Positions 9,775 through 19,400 of a stretch of DNA of 64,000 nucleotides are shown piece by piece. Origin of the DNA: an uncultured Ruminococcus sp. (GTDB taxonomy: Bacteria; Bacillota; Clostridia; Oscillospirales; Ruminococcaceae); NCBI GenBank assembly GCA_902786965.1, contig CADAEJ010000010.1:1-64000 (forward strand), given 5' to 3'. Every line of letters begins with the position of its first letter. Position 1 is the stretch's first letter. Below the pieces are notes generated by a model, which was not told the DNA's origin, did not search any database, and saw only the letters and a program-made list of their open reading frames with translations. The position numbers were made by a program, and so were the translations under genes.

Positions 9775-10026
9775 ACACAGTGACCAAGAGAGTAAGCGTG
9801 CTATATTGATTTACAGAGAGAGTCCGATCGGCAATGCCGTTTTCTGCAACGGGCTTAATTCACAGCACACCGAAGTTCACTTGCGAGTGGTTTTGCCGAA
9901 GGGTGAGTAAGCAAAAACGTGCGTCAGCGTTAATGACAGGGGAGTGTCGGCTCCTATCAAACAGGTGGTATAACAAGTAACTTTCGGGTCTTGTCCTTTT
10001 TGGGATAAGGCCCTTTGATTTTTTTG
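9775..10026 (+). ncRNA. T-box leader, phenylalanine specific
   Basis: A 5' leader ahead of pheS-pheT. It starts with the AGAGAGTAAGC segment of Stem I. A TTC phenylalanine codon (9859-9861) stands just before CAGCAC, which can pair with GTGCT near 9799 to close the specifier loop. The T-box bulge AGGTGGTAT is at about 9963-9971; the TGGT matches the ACCA end of an uncharged tRNA with discriminator A. A terminator follows at 9986-10025. A second TTC at 9876-9878 makes the specifier assignment slightly uncertain. Uncharged tRNA-Phe should favour read-through into pheST. Confidence 0.9.
9986..10025 (+). terminator. T-box terminator
   Basis: GGGTCTTGTCC (9986-9996) pairs with GGGATAAGGCCC (10002-10013) through an 11-bp stem with a T-rich loop, followed by TTTGATTTTTTT. 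Its 5' arm overlaps the sequence needed by the T-box antiterminator. Confidence 0.88.
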
Positions 10027-10040
10027 GGAGGTAAAAGCAT

Positions 10041-11060
10041 ATGAAAGAACAGCTCAAAAGTATTGAAGAGCGCGCAAAAGCTGAGCTTAAAGAAATAAGC
10101 GACAGCAAAGTGCTTGAAGATTTCAGGGTAAAGTTCCTTGGCAAAAAGGGCGAGCTTACAGCGATACTCAAGCAGATGGGTAAACTTTCCGCAGAGGAAA
10201 GACCTGTTATCGGTCAGCTTGCCAACAAGGTAAGAGCAGATATCGAAAATGCCCTGAACGCAAGAGCCAGCGAGCTTAAATCTGCCGCTGAAGCGCAAAG
10301 GCTCAAAAGCGAGACTCTTGACGTTACACTGCCGGGCAAAAAGGCAAGGATAGGCAGACCTCACCCGCTGGATGCAGTGCTTGAGGACGTTGAGGAAGTA
10401 TTTCTCGGCATGGGCTTTGATATAGTAGAGGGTCCCGAGGTCGAAACAGACCACTATTGCTTTGAGGCGCTCAATATGCCGCCTCACCACCCTGCAAGAG
10501 ATACGCAGGATACTTTCTATATCTCCGACAGCGTGCTTCTCAGAACGCAGACATCTTCTGTACAGATAAGAACTATGGAGAAGATGAAGCCGCCTATCAG
10601 AATAATCTCACCGGGCAGAGTTTACCGTTCAGATGCCGTTGATGCAACACATTCACCTCTTTTCCATCAGATAGAGGGGCTTGTTATCGACAAGGGCGTA
10701 ACTATGGGCGACCTCAAAGGAACGCTCGAGCTTCTTATGAAAAGGCTGTACGGCGACAGCGCGAAGATAAGGCTGCGTCCGCACCATTTCCCATACACCG
10801 AGCCCTCCGCAGAGGTCGATATGATGTGCTTCAACTGTCACGGGCAGGGCTGTTCCATGTGCAAGCAGGAGGGCTGGGTAGAGCTTCTCGGCGCAGGTAT
10901 GGTACACCCCAAGGTGCTTGAGGAGTGCGGCATAGACCCAAATGTTTACAGCGGCTTTGCTTTCGGCATCGGCCTTGAAAGAATAACGATGGGCAGATAC
11001 AACATCAACGATATGCGTCTGCTTTACGAAAACGATATGAGATTTTTAGAGCAGTTCTGA
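10041..11060 (+). CDS. pheS: Phenylalanyl-tRNA synthetase alpha subunit
   Basis: Catalytic subunit of the alpha2-beta2 enzyme charging tRNA-Phe. The 339-residue length is normal. An N-terminal coiled-coil tRNA-binding arm (about 1-90) is followed by the class II catalytic core with [11 protein letters not shown], motif 2 around [18 protein letters not shown], and motif 3 in [12 protein letters not shown] near the C terminus. The start has GGGAGG well spaced. It is 18 bases from pheT and both lie behind the T-box. Confidence 0.98.
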   Translation: MKEQLKSIEERAKAELKEISDSKVLEDFRVKFLGKKGELTAILKQMGKLSAEERPVIGQLANKVRADIENALNARASELKSAAEAQRLKSETLDVTLPGKKARIGRPHPLDAVLEDVEEVFLGMGFDIVEGPEVETDHYCFEALNMPPHHPARDTQDTFYISDSVLLRTQTSSVQIRTMEKMKPPIRIISPGRVYRSDAVDATHSPLFHQIEGLVIDKGVTMGDLKGTLELLMKRLYGDSAKIRLRPHHFPYTEPSAEVDMMCFNCHGQGCSMCKQEGWVELLGAGMVHPKVLEECGIDPNVYSGFAFGIGLERITMGRYNINDMRLLYENDMRFLEQF

Positions 11061-11078
11061 TAAGGGAGGAAAAATACA

Positions 11079-13493
11079 ATGGATCTTTCAATGAGATGGC
11101 TCGCAGATTATGTTGACTGCGATATGCCAATAAAAGAATTTGTAAGCGGTATCACCCTTTCAGGCTCAAAGGTCGAGTGCTATGAAAAAGAGGGCGAGTA
11201 CCTTTCAAATGTTGTTGTCGGTCAGGTAAAGCAGATAGAGCGCCACCCCGACTCCGACCATATGTTCATCACACAGGTAGATGTCGGCGAAAGCGAGCTC
11301 GTGCAGATAGTCACAGGTGCGCAGAACGTCAAAAAGGACGACTTCGTTCCCGTTGCAAAGCATAAGTCTACCGTTCTGCACGAGGGCAAGCAGGTCAAGA
11401 TAACCAAGGGCAAGCTTCGCGGCGTCGCTTCAAACGGTATGCTGTGTTCGCTGGGCGAGCTTGGTCTTACTGTCCACGATTTCCCCTACGCTATCGAGGA
11501 CGGCATCTTCATTCTCGGTGACGACTGTGATAAGACTGTCGGCAAGGATATCAAAGAGGCGATAGGCTTTAACGATACAAAGGTAGAGTTCGAGATAACC
11601 TCAAACCGCCCCGATTGTATGTCCGTTATCGGTCTTGCAAGAGAAACTGCCGCCACATTCGGCAAAACACTCAATGTGAAAAAGCCCGAGTATAAGGGCG
11701 TAAGCGGCAATATCAACGATGTTATCAGCGTAAAGATACACAATACCCAGCTCTGCCCGAGATATATGGCAGCTGTTGTCAAGAATGTAAAGATAGAGCA
11801 GTCACCGCGCTGGCTGAGAGAGCGTCTGCGCGCAAGCGGCGTTCGCCCGATAAACAATTTTGTCGACATCACAAACTTTGTAATGCTCGAGTACGGCCAC
11901 CCGATGCACGCATTTGACCTGCGCTATGTCAGCGGCAACTCCATCAATATCAGAAACGCACAGCAGGGCGAAAAGATAACCACCCTCGACGGCATCGAGA
12001 GAGAGCTTTCAAGCGAGATGCTCGTTATCGCCGATGCGGATAAGCCTGTTGCAGTAGCAGGCGTAATGGGCGGCGAGTACAGCGGTATTATGGACGATAC
12101 CACAACAGTCGTTTTCGAGTCTGCCTGCTTTGACGGTGCAAGCGTGAGAACTACCGCAAAGAAGCTCGGTATGCGTACAGACGCATCCTCAAGATACGAA
12201 AAGGGACTTGACCCGCACAATTGCTATGATGCCCTTATGAGAGCCTGCCAGCTCGTTGAACAGCTTGGCGCAGGCGAGGTGCTCGATACCCATATCGACG
12301 AGGATTTCCACGATGATACACCAAAGTCGGTCGAGTTTGACAGCGCGTGGATAAACCGCTTCCTCGGTACTGATATCCCCGAGCAGAAGATGATTGACTA
12401 CCTCACCAGCCTTGACTTTGAGGTAAAGGACGGCAGAGTTTACGCTCCGCATTTCAGGATAGACATCGAGCGCCCCTGCGATATCGCCGAGGAGGTCGCA
12501 AGACTGTATGATTACAACAATATCCCAAGCACTATCATCAGAGGCGTTGCACAGGCGCAGAGAACACCCAAGCAGAAGTTTGAAAGAAGCATCAGACGCG
12601 CAATGTTCGCCTGCGGCGTAAATGAAATAGAGACCTTCTCCTTCATCTCGCCAAAGTTCTTTGACAAGATAAACCTGCCCGCAGATTCAAAGCTCAGGAA
12701 CTGCGTGAAGATCTCCAATCCTCTCGGTGAGGATACCAGCGTTATGAGAACGACTATCCTGCCGTCTATCTGCGAAACTCTCGCACGCAACAGCAATTAC
12801 AGAAACCCCGAGTGCTATATCTTCGAGCTTGGCAACGAGTATCTGCCTGTCAAGGACGAGGTGCTCCCGGCAGAGCCGAAAAGACTTGGCATCGGCGTTT
12901 ACGATACCGTCTCGGGCTTTGATTTCTATGATCTCAAGGGCATGATCGAGAACGTTCTGGACAGAGTAGGCGCAAGCAGCGTGACATTTGAAAGAGCAGA
13001 TGCAAACTGCGGATATGACGAGTTCAGCGCCTTCCACCCGGGCAGAGCGGCGATCGTTAAGGCAGCAGGCACAACAGTCGGCATCTTCGGCGAGCTTCAC
13101 CCAAAAACGCTTGAAAACTACGGCCTTTCAATGCGCGCGTATGCAGCAAAGCTCGACCTGCCGCAGATAATGGAAAACTCCGATCCGCAGAAGGTCTACA
13201 AGCCGCTTCCCAAGTACCCTGCGACCACAAGAGATATCGCCGTTGTGTGCGATGACGAGATACCTGTTGCAGAGCTTGAAAAGGCTATCACCAAGGCAGT
13301 CGGCGCGATACTTGAAAAGGTAACGCTGTTTGATGTGTACAAGGGCGAGCAGATAGAAAAGGGCAAAAAGAGCGTTGCATACTCTATCTCGATGCGCTCA
13401 CACGAGGGAACGCTTACCGATGAACAGGCTGATAAGGCTATGGAAAAGGTCCTCAAGGAGCTTTCCGCTATCGGTGCAGAGCTTCGCGCATAA
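11079..13493 (+). CDS. pheT: Phenylalanyl-tRNA synthetase beta subunit
   Basis: The 804-residue beta subunit, full length. It has an N-terminal tRNA-binding (EMAP-like) domain at about 40-150, the B3/B4 editing domain with YGHPMHAFDL, the B5 region, a pseudo-catalytic core, and a C-terminal ferredoxin-fold anticodon-binding domain beginning KYPATTRDIAVV. It partners PheS, clears mischarged Tyr-tRNA-Phe and contacts the tRNA. The GGAGG site is well spaced. Confidence 0.98.
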   Translation: MDLSMRWLADYVDCDMPIKEFVSGITLSGSKVECYEKEGEYLSNVVVGQVKQIERHPDSDHMFITQVDVGESELVQIVTGAQNVKKDDFVPVAKHKSTVLHEGKQVKITKGKLRGVASNGMLCSLGELGLTVHDFPYAIEDGIFILGDDCDKTVGKDIKEAIGFNDTKVEFEITSNRPDCMSVIGLARETAATFGKTLNVKKPEYKGVSGNINDVISVKIHNTQLCPRYMAAVVKNVKIEQSPRWLRERLRASGVRPINNFVDITNFVMLEYGHPMHAFDLRYVSGNSINIRNAQQGEKITTLDGIERELSSEMLVIADADKPVAVAGVMGGEYSGIMDDTTTVVFESACFDGASVRTTAKKLGMRTDASSRYEKGLDPHNCYDALMRACQLVEQLGAGEVLDTHIDEDFHDDTPKSVEFDSAWINRFLGTDIPEQKMIDYLTSLDFEVKDGRVYAPHFRIDIERPCDIAEEVARLYDYNNIPSTIIRGVAQAQRTPKQKFERSIRRAMFACGVNEIETFSFISPKFFDKINLPADSKLRNCVKISNPLGEDTSVMRTTILPSICETLARNSNYRNPECYIFELGNEYLPVKDEVLPAEPKRLGIGVYDTVSGFDFYDLKGMIENVLDRVGASSVTFERADANCGYDEFSAFHPGRAAIVKAAGTTVGIFGELHPKTLENYGLSMRAYAAKLDLPQIMENSDPQKVYKPLPKYPATTRDIAVVCDDEIPVAELEKAITKAVGAILEKVTLFDVYKGEQIEKGKKSVAYSISMRSHEGTLTDEQADKAMEKVLKELSAIGAELRA

Positions 13494-13558
13494 CGATTGT
13501 GCATAGTAAAAAAATCACTTGTTAATTTGTGCATTTTTCATAAAAATTTAAAAATTAC

Positions 13559-13587
13559 TTGTTATTTTGCTTTGTATGGAGTATAAT
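13559..13587 (+). promoter_or_regulatory. Sigma-A promoter of ireB
   Basis: TTGTTA (13559-13564), a 17-base spacer and a perfect TATAAT (13582-13587). It lies about 45 bases before the chosen ireB ATG and overlaps the longer upstream reading frame, which argues against the more upstream start. Confidence 0.8.
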
Positions 13588-13632
13588 AATAACGTAGAAC
13601 AAATAATCAATCAGCACAAGGGGGATAAGCTT

Positions 13633-13881
13633 ATGCACGATCAGACTCTGGAATTTTCCATAGTGGACGATAAAGACAAGGAACTTAAACAAAATCTTAC
13701 CACCATATACGAGGCGCTGAAGGAAAAGGGCTATAACCCTGTCAATCAGATCGTAGGCTATATTCTCTCCGAGGATCCGACCTACATAACCACCTATAAC
13801 AATGCAAGGAGCCTTATCCGTCACATCGACCGTGATGAGCTTTTGCAGGCGATGGTCAAAGCGTACCTCAAAGTGAAATAA
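13633..13881 (+). CDS. ireB: IreB-family regulatory phosphoprotein (UPF0297)
   Basis: An 82-residue protein matching the IreB/ReoM family: EFSIVDDKDKE at the N terminus, then the family signature ALKEKGYNPVNQIVGYILSEDPTYIT and a final ERDE-like RDELLQAMV helix. In Enterococcus and Listeria relatives it is phosphorylated on an N-terminal threonine by the IreK/PrkA kinase and controls peptidoglycan precursor supply; T6 in HDQTLEF is the candidate here. Usual neighbours (ruvX, alaS) are absent; it follows pheT and has its own promoter and terminator. Confidence 0.93.
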   Translation: MHDQTLEFSIVDDKDKELKQNLTTIYEALKEKGYNPVNQIVGYILSEDPTYITTYNNARSLIRHIDRDELLQAMVKAYLKVK

Positions 13882-13890
13882 GATGCGAAA

Positions 13891-13921
13891 CAAAGCGGCA
13901 GTTATTGCCGCTTGTTTTTTT
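13891..13921 (+). terminator. Terminator after ireB
   Basis: AAGCGGCA (13893-13900) pairs with TGCCGCTT (13906-13913), then a T-run. It separates ireB from the deacetylase gene. Confidence 0.85.
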
Positions 13922-13980
13922 GTGATAAAATCATATCCTTTGCAGATAATAGGTGTATCAAACCGCAAAGGAGAAGAATG

Positions 13981-14805
13981 ATGAAAAAAATAACAGCGAT
14001 ACTTGCCCTCGCGCTCGTGCTGACAGGCTGCGGCGATAAGGAGGTCGACCGCCCCGACCTGCCGAGCCAAACACAAACGGGCATGACGGTAAATGCAAAG
14101 CAGGCAGAGGCTAAAAAGACCGATGTTTCAAAGCTTTCGCATACCAAGGTAGGCTACGGCTCTGGCGTGCAGACAGACGAAAAGAATCGCACCACAGGCG
14201 CGCTTGACTTCAATACGCGCTATTCACACCTCGGCGCAGAGGCTATAAAAACCGATGACGCAAAAATAACGCTCACCTTTGACCAGGGCTACGAAAACGG
14301 CTATACCGCCAAAATACTTGATACCCTCAAAGAGAAAAAGGTCAGAGCCGTGTTCTTTCTTTTAAAGGACTACGCCGAGAAAAATCCCGACCTCGTAAAG
14401 CGTATGATAGACGAGGGACATATCATCGGCAACCATTCGGTGCATCATTATTCTATGCCCACGCTTGACGATGATACCTGCATCAGCGAGATAATGGATA
14501 TGCACAAGTATGTAAAGGATATCTTCGGCTGCGATATGGAGCTTTTCCGTCCGCCAATGGGAGAATTTTCCGAAGCCTCGCTCGCCCTCACCAGGGACTG
14601 CGGCTATAAGACGATGATGTGGAGCTTTGCCTATGCCGATTGGGATACCAAAAATCAGCCCGACCCCGCCGCCAGCGAGAAAAAACTCGTAAATGCCGCA
14701 CACGAGGGCGCTATTTACCTCCTGCACAGCGTCTCGAAAACAAATGCCGAGATACTTGGCAGCGTCATCGACGGCATAAGAGCAAAGGGCTTTGAGTTCA
14801 ATTAA
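13981..14805 (+). CDS. PdaA-like polysaccharide deacetylase lipoprotein
   Basis: A 274-residue lipoprotein: signal peptide with lipobox LTGC (cysteine about residue 16), a Thr/Lys linker, then a NodB carbohydrate esterase 4 domain. The first motif reads TFDQGYENGYT rather than TFDDGP, and later motifs are HIIGNHSVHH (metal histidines) and FRPPMGEFSE. These are features of the B. subtilis PdaA branch (TFDNGYENGYT), which deacetylates muramic acid for spore cortex muramic-lactam. This could be a spore or cell wall enzyme. AAAGGAG lies 7 bases before ATG 13981; an adjacent ATG at 13978 is equally in frame. Confidence 0.88.
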   Translation: MKKITAILALALVLTGCGDKEVDRPDLPSQTQTGMTVNAKQAEAKKTDVSKLSHTKVGYGSGVQTDEKNRTTGALDFNTRYSHLGAEAIKTDDAKITLTFDQGYENGYTAKILDTLKEKKVRAVFFLLKDYAEKNPDLVKRMIDEGHIIGNHSVHHYSMPTLDDDTCISEIMDMHKYVKDIFGCDMELFRPPMGEFSEASLALTRDCGYKTMMWSFAYADWDTKNQPDPAASEKKLVNAAHEGAIYLLHSVSKTNAEILGSVIDGIRAKGFEFN

Positions 14806-14826
14806 GGCGGGATCTCGCCCGCATCA

Positions 14827-14860
14827 CAGCGCTTGCAAAAGCAATAGCAGGCGCTGTTTT
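14827..14860 (+). terminator. Weak terminator after deacetylase gene
   Basis: CAGCGC (14827-14832) pairs with GCGCTG (14851-14856) followed by TTTT. The loop is 18 bases but can fold further through TTGC/GCAA. Confidence 0.55.
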
Positions 14861-14895
14861 CACATAGTTATCACACGGATTTCATCATAATATCG

Positions 14896-14924
14896 TTGAC
14901 ATCAGCGGTGAAAAGTGGTATAAA
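14896..14924 (+). promoter_or_regulatory. Strong sigma-A promoter
   Basis: Consensus TTGACA (14896-14901), a 17-base spacer and TATAAA (14919-14924), 54 bases before the start of the exported protein at 14978. Confidence 0.85.
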
Positions 14925-14977
14925 TATAAATGTAAAGTGAGAATAATGTATCGGATTCTTTTAAGGAGGATGAGAAC

Positions 14978-16645
14978 ATGATAAAAAATAAAGTGTTGAC
15001 ACCCGTTCTTGCGGGAGTTCTCGGAGTAAGCGTGGTAGGTTCGGGCGTAGGCTACTATCTCGTAAATAAGGACAGCGATAAGGCTGTCAAGCCTGAACAG
15101 ACTATGGATACAATGAAGATGTCTCTCACACAGGTAGAGCAGACAATGACCGATAATGTCACCGATGTTGAAAAGGCTGTAAAGGGCGAGCTTGATTACG
15201 CATATGACTCCAGCCTGAAGATCACTTTTGGTGAGGGCATCACAACATTAGGAAAGAATGCAGGCGCTAAGCAGTCTGTAAAGCCTGTACAGATCGACAC
15301 CAAGGTCAAGCAGAAGGGTCAGAACTCGCAGGCTGATATCACAGCCAAGTATAACGATGCAACTCTCATCTCTCTTGAAACGATCTACGCAAGGGATAAG
15401 AACGCAGCGTATTTCAGGATCCCCGAGCTCAGCTCTGCATATATCACAGCTACCGAAGAGGATCTGAAAAAGACCTTTGAGGACTATGCAAAGAAGATGC
15501 AGTCAAGAACAGGCGCAGGCTCTGCACAGCAGGATCTCAATATCAGCAAGGATCTTGACCTCAAGAACTTCGGCATAAAGACTCCCGAGCTTAAATCTAT
15601 CGACAGCGCAAAGCTTGAAAAGAGCCTTAAAGAATACTACGAGCTGTTCAAGAGCAAGCTCCCCGCAAAGAAGGATAACGGCACAGTTTCGGGCGACATC
15701 AACGGCAACGCTTACAACTATAAGGTAGTTACCTATACTATCACAGGCAAGCAGATGCAGGACGCTCTGAATGCAGTCCTTGACAAGATGGCAGGCGATG
15801 CAGACCTCAAGAAGCTGTTTGACGACCAGATGGCTGCAAGCAAGGCAGCTGCACGCAGCAAGATAAAGAGCTATGCAGACTTTATCGCGCAGCTCAAGAA
15901 GGAAACCGCTATCAATTCCGAAAACGCTAACAAGACCGCTGCTATCGACGTTTATTATGACGGCGAGGAGATCGTAGGCGGTGCTGTTAAGTACGATAAC
16001 AAGTCTATCGCAAAGGCAGTCCTTATCAATAAGGATACCGTAAACGCTATCGACATTGCTGTTACCGATAACAACGGCAAGGAGCTGTTCAAGGCAAACG
16101 GCGCTTCAAAGCTTACAGACGGCACTATCAGCGGCACATACACCATCAGCGCAAACGCTGCAAACAAAACAGCGCTCAACGGTACTATCACACTCGATAA
16201 GGTCGTTCTTAAGGACGATTATTTCAACGGCACAGTAGCTATCAGCTTCAATGCTCCCGGCAAAACAGGCGGCGCGCAGTCGTTCGGCGCAAAGATCACA
16301 GGCAACTGCACAAAGGATAAGAAGGATATCAAGTTCACGATCGATACCAACGGCAAGAACCTGATGACAGTTGACTTCAAGCAGAACAAGACCGAGGCTA
16401 CCGATGTGGCTCTGCCTACCGAAAAGGTATTCACCACATCACAGCTCGATCAGTACAAGGCTACCTGCGATATCGAAGGCTTCAAGGAGAACATCAACAA
16501 CGCTCTGGGAACCAACGTGTTCAGCCTTTTCGATAACTTCGGCAAGCTTGGAAGCAGCACAACAAAGAAAGCAACAAGCGGCACTACAACAGGTAAGACT
16601 ACAACAATAGATATGTCTGATTTTTCTGACCTGTATAGCCTCTGA
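14978..16645 (+). CDS. Exported or membrane-anchored protein, unknown
   Basis: A 555-residue protein I do not recognise. It starts with MIKNKVLTPVLAGVLG and one hydrophobic segment (about 8-28) with no lipobox cysteine, so a signal anchor or cleaved signal is likely. The rest is polar, lysine- and threonine-rich, and shows stretches that look like beta-sandwich folds, with repeated patterns such as KITFGEG, VKFTID and GTISGTYT. The tail (SSTTKKATSGTTTGKTTT) is a linker-like Thr/Ser/Lys run ending in DMSDFSDLYSL. It has its own strong promoter, AAGGAGG site and terminator, so it is a single-gene unit that is probably well expressed. Confidence 0.8.
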   Translation: MIKNKVLTPVLAGVLGVSVVGSGVGYYLVNKDSDKAVKPEQTMDTMKMSLTQVEQTMTDNVTDVEKAVKGELDYAYDSSLKITFGEGITTLGKNAGAKQSVKPVQIDTKVKQKGQNSQADITAKYNDATLISLETIYARDKNAAYFRIPELSSAYITATEEDLKKTFEDYAKKMQSRTGAGSAQQDLNISKDLDLKNFGIKTPELKSIDSAKLEKSLKEYYELFKSKLPAKKDNGTVSGDINGNAYNYKVVTYTITGKQMQDALNAVLDKMAGDADLKKLFDDQMAASKAAARSKIKSYADFIAQLKKETAINSENANKTAAIDVYYDGEEIVGGAVKYDNKSIAKAVLINKDTVNAIDIAVTDNNGKELFKANGASKLTDGTISGTYTISANAANKTALNGTITLDKVVLKDDYFNGTVAISFNAPGKTGGAQSFGAKITGNCTKDKKDIKFTIDTNGKNLMTVDFKQNKTEATDVALPTEKVFTTSQLDQYKATCDIEGFKENINNALGTNVFSLFDNFGKLGSSTTKKATSGTTTGKTTTIDMSDFSDLYSL

Positions 16646-16655
16646 AACAAATATC

Positions 16656-16685
16656 AAGAGCAGTCTTCGGGCTGCTCTTTTTTTG
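16656..16685 (+). terminator. Strong terminator
   Basis: AAGAGCAG (16656-16663) and CTGCTCTT (16672-16679) with a long T-run ends the transcript of the unknown exported protein. Confidence 0.9.
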
Positions 16686-16750
16686 TGCCCTGTCATAAGT
16701 CAGCCCCCAAAGTCATACGATTAAAAAGGACTTGCTTTGGAGGCGATAGA

Positions 16751-18463
16751 TTGAATAAACAAGGCTTTCTTAAAGGCTCGGCGATACTGCTTTTCACAGT
16801 CACGTTCACAAAGGCGCTCGGACTTTTGTACCGCATACCTCTTACACGGCTGCTCGGCGGCAGCGGAATGGGCTACTATTCAAGCGCGTACTGCATCTTT
16901 ACACCCGTTATGGCTGTCGCCTCTGCGGGAATACCCTCTGCAATGGCGCGCCTTGCCGCAGAGAACTATGCCTTTGAGCGTTTTGCTAACCTGCGCAAAA
17001 CCAAGCGTGTCGCCGCGGTGCTGTTTACCTGTATCGGTCTTGTGCTGACCTGCGCCGTGATACTGCTTGCTGACCCCGCCGCACACCTGCTCACAGGTCA
17101 CAAGAACGCAGGCATCGTTATCGCCTGCCTCGCACCGACACTTCTTTTCTGTACCGTGATGTCCGTGTGGCGCGGCTATTTTGAGGGACTGCACAATATG
17201 TATCCCACAGCCGTTTCCGAAATAATCGAAACGCTGTTCAAGCTGGCGCTGGGGCTGGGGTTTGCCTATTTCACAAATACCCGCGCTTTGAACGAGTTTT
17301 CACACCTCGGTACCTGCTTCGGTACAGCCTGCACAAGCAAGGAGCAAGCCGTGCTGATAGCACTGCCGTATGTCGCAGCCGCATCGGTCTTCGGAACATC
17401 GCTGTCATCGGGAATTGCTTGTATCTATATTATGGCGCGTTCAAAGATAAAAGGCGACGGCATCACACCCCGTATGCTGCAAAAAGACCCTGTCACCGAT
17501 GCCACAGGCGAAACGTTACGCAGACTCCTTCGGTACAGCCTGCCTGTGTCCCTCGCCGCGCTTATAACCACCCTCACGGGTATGATAGATATGCTCACAG
17601 TCAACCCTTGCGCCGAAGCCGCCGTCAGCAAAAGTCCGCAGACTTTCTCACACCTGCTTGAAGGCGGGCTTACCGCACAGCAACTGCCGAATTTCATCTA
17701 CGGCTCGTATGAAGCGCTCGCCGCCGCTGTCGCAGGACTTGTGCCTACGCTGACCGCGATGCTTGGCAAAAGTGCCCTCGCAGGTATAACAGAAAGCTTC
17801 GCAAAGGGCGATAACAAAGCCGTTTGCAGCCGCCTTAACAAAATGATGACGCTGTGCGCTATGATAGCGTTCCCGTCAGGGCTCGGCATCAGCCTGCTCG
17901 CAGAAAACATACTCTCGCTGTTGTTTTCAGGCAGAAATGCCGAGATCGCTGCCGCCGCACCAAGCCTGCGCATACTCGGCGCAGCAGTAGTGCTCGTGAG
18001 CCTCTCGCTGCCTTGCTTCACCATTTTGCAGGCGCTTGGCAAGCCGCGCACAGTCGCGCTGATAATGATACTCGGCGGCGCATTGAAGCTCTGCGGGAAT
18101 ATCGTGCTGATACGTATACCGCGCTTTACGCTCACAGGCGCGGCGATATCAACAGTCGCATCGGAGCTGTTCATCTGCATTGCCACACTGCTGCTGACCT
18201 ACAAGGCTGCCAATGCTCGCTGTGCGGCTCGGGAGGTCTTTGTAAAGCCGCTTTACGCAGGTCTGATGTCGACCGCTGCGGCTTTTTTAGCTGAACGATC
18301 TGTATCCAAAATACATATTTTAACATTTAAACCTGCCTTCGTAACGCTTTTTGCACTTGGTTTTTCAGTCATTGTGTACTTATTTGTAACAGCCTTATTG
18401 TGCGAAATGCCGAAAAATGTTTTAAAATCGTTGTTTTGTAAAAAAAATCGAAAAAACACTTGA
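16751..18463 (+). CDS. SpoVB-like polysaccharide/lipid flippase (MATE fold)
   Basis: A 570-residue membrane protein with about 14 transmembrane helices. It begins NKQGFLKGSAILLFTVTFTKALGLLYRIPLTRLLG, the signature start of the SpoVB/MurJ-related MOP superfamily. SpoVB and the B. subtilis neighbour YabM transport lipid-linked precursors of wall or spore cortex. In B. subtilis a SpoVB-like gene (yabM) also precedes mazG-yabO, so the neighbourhood is conserved. TTG 16751 with GGAGG ahead is chosen; the longer reading from 16685 runs into the previous terminator. Confidence 0.88.
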   Translation: MNKQGFLKGSAILLFTVTFTKALGLLYRIPLTRLLGGSGMGYYSSAYCIFTPVMAVASAGIPSAMARLAAENYAFERFANLRKTKRVAAVLFTCIGLVLTCAVILLADPAAHLLTGHKNAGIVIACLAPTLLFCTVMSVWRGYFEGLHNMYPTAVSEIIETLFKLALGLGFAYFTNTRALNEFSHLGTCFGTACTSKEQAVLIALPYVAAASVFGTSLSSGIACIYIMARSKIKGDGITPRMLQKDPVTDATGETLRRLLRYSLPVSLAALITTLTGMIDMLTVNPCAEAAVSKSPQTFSHLLEGGLTAQQLPNFIYGSYEALAAAVAGLVPTLTAMLGKSALAGITESFAKGDNKAVCSRLNKMMTLCAMIAFPSGLGISLLAENILSLLFSGRNAEIAAAAPSLRILGAAVVLVSLSLPCFTILQALGKPRTVALIMILGGALKLCGNIVLIRIPRFTLTGAAISTVASELFICIATLLLTYKAANARCAAREVFVKPLYAGLMSTAAAFLAERSVSKIHILTFKPAFVTLFALGFSVIVYLFVTALLCEMPKNVLKSLFCKKNRKNT

Positions 18464-18488
18464 AATTTTCGGCAAAGTGAGTTATTAT
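18460..18488 (+). promoter_or_regulatory. Promoter of mazG-hup
   Basis: TTGAAA (18460-18465) overlapping the flippase stop codon, a 17-base spacer and TATTAT (18483-18488). Confidence 0.7.
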
Positions 18489-18550
18489 AAGTAGGTACGA
18501 TAAGTAGCGTGTTTATCGGCACTTAAGCGTTTTCGGAGAGTAGGTCGGTT

Positions 18551-19360
18551 ATGGATTCAGTCATCAGGCAGCTTCTTGAAAATAATTCTTACAGCATTGA
18601 CGATCTCGTTGCGATAGTAAGAGTGCTCAGAAGCGAAAACGGCTGCCCCTGGGATAAGGTGCAGACGCATAAGACAATTAAGAAGGATCTCCTTGAAGAG
18701 ACCTACGAGGTCTTGGAGGCTATTGACTGTGACAGCCCCGAAATGATGCGTGAGGAGCTTGGCGACGTTCTGCTTCAGGTGGTATTTCATACCGTGCTTG
18801 AATCGGAAAAGGCACACTTTGAGCTTGAAGATGTTACGAATGACGTATGCAGAAAGCTTATAGTAAGGCATCCGCACGTTTTCGGTGACGTTAATGTTGA
18901 CGGTGTTGATGACGTTCTGCGCAATTGGGATACTATAAAAATGAATACCAAAGGGCAGGAAACGTTTACAGATACACTTAAAAGCGTGCCGAGGAATTTC
19001 CCCGCACTTATGCGTGCGCAAAAGCTGGGCAAGCGTGCAGCAAAATCGGGATTTGATTTTGAAAGCGCGCAGCAAGCGTTTGACGGCTTGAAAAGCGAGG
19101 TCGAGGAAGTCGAGGCTGTGCTTGACGATAAGGAAAAAGCAGCCGAGGAGCTCGGAGACCTGATGTTTTCGTGTGTCAATGTGGCGCGCAAGCTTGATCT
19201 TGATGCGCAGGAGCTTTTGACTTCGGCGAACGATAAGTTCCTCAAGCGCTTTGAGAAACTCGAAAAGCTTACCTTGCAGGACGGCGAGGATATCACAAAG
19301 CTCACATCGCAGCAGCTCGAGCAGTATTGGCAGCGGGCAAAAAAAGTAATTGATGAATAG
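18551..19360 (+). CDS. mazG: MazG nucleoside triphosphate pyrophosphohydrolase
   Basis: Hydrolyses (d)NTPs to monophosphates, a house-cleaning activity. The 269-residue protein has two MazG domains. The first carries the metal-binding pair EETYE (about 49-53) and EELGD (about 68-72), plus the WDKVQTHKT start; the second begins around FDGLKSEVEEVEAVL with EELGDLMF. It lacks the N-terminal methyltransferase domain of B. subtilis YabN. It is the second gene in a SpoVB-MazG-HU-RqcP cluster typical of Clostridia. Confidence 0.95.
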   Translation: MDSVIRQLLENNSYSIDDLVAIVRVLRSENGCPWDKVQTHKTIKKDLLEETYEVLEAIDCDSPEMMREELGDVLLQVVFHTVLESEKAHFELEDVTNDVCRKLIVRHPHVFGDVNVDGVDDVLRNWDTIKMNTKGQETFTDTLKSVPRNFPALMRAQKLGKRAAKSGFDFESAQQAFDGLKSEVEEVEAVLDDKEKAAEELGDLMFSCVNVARKLDLDAQELLTSANDKFLKRFEKLEKLTLQDGEDITKLTSQQLEQYWQRAKKVIDE

Positions 19361-19400
19361 CAAGGTGCTGTTCGTTAATAATATTAGGAGGTAGAAAACA

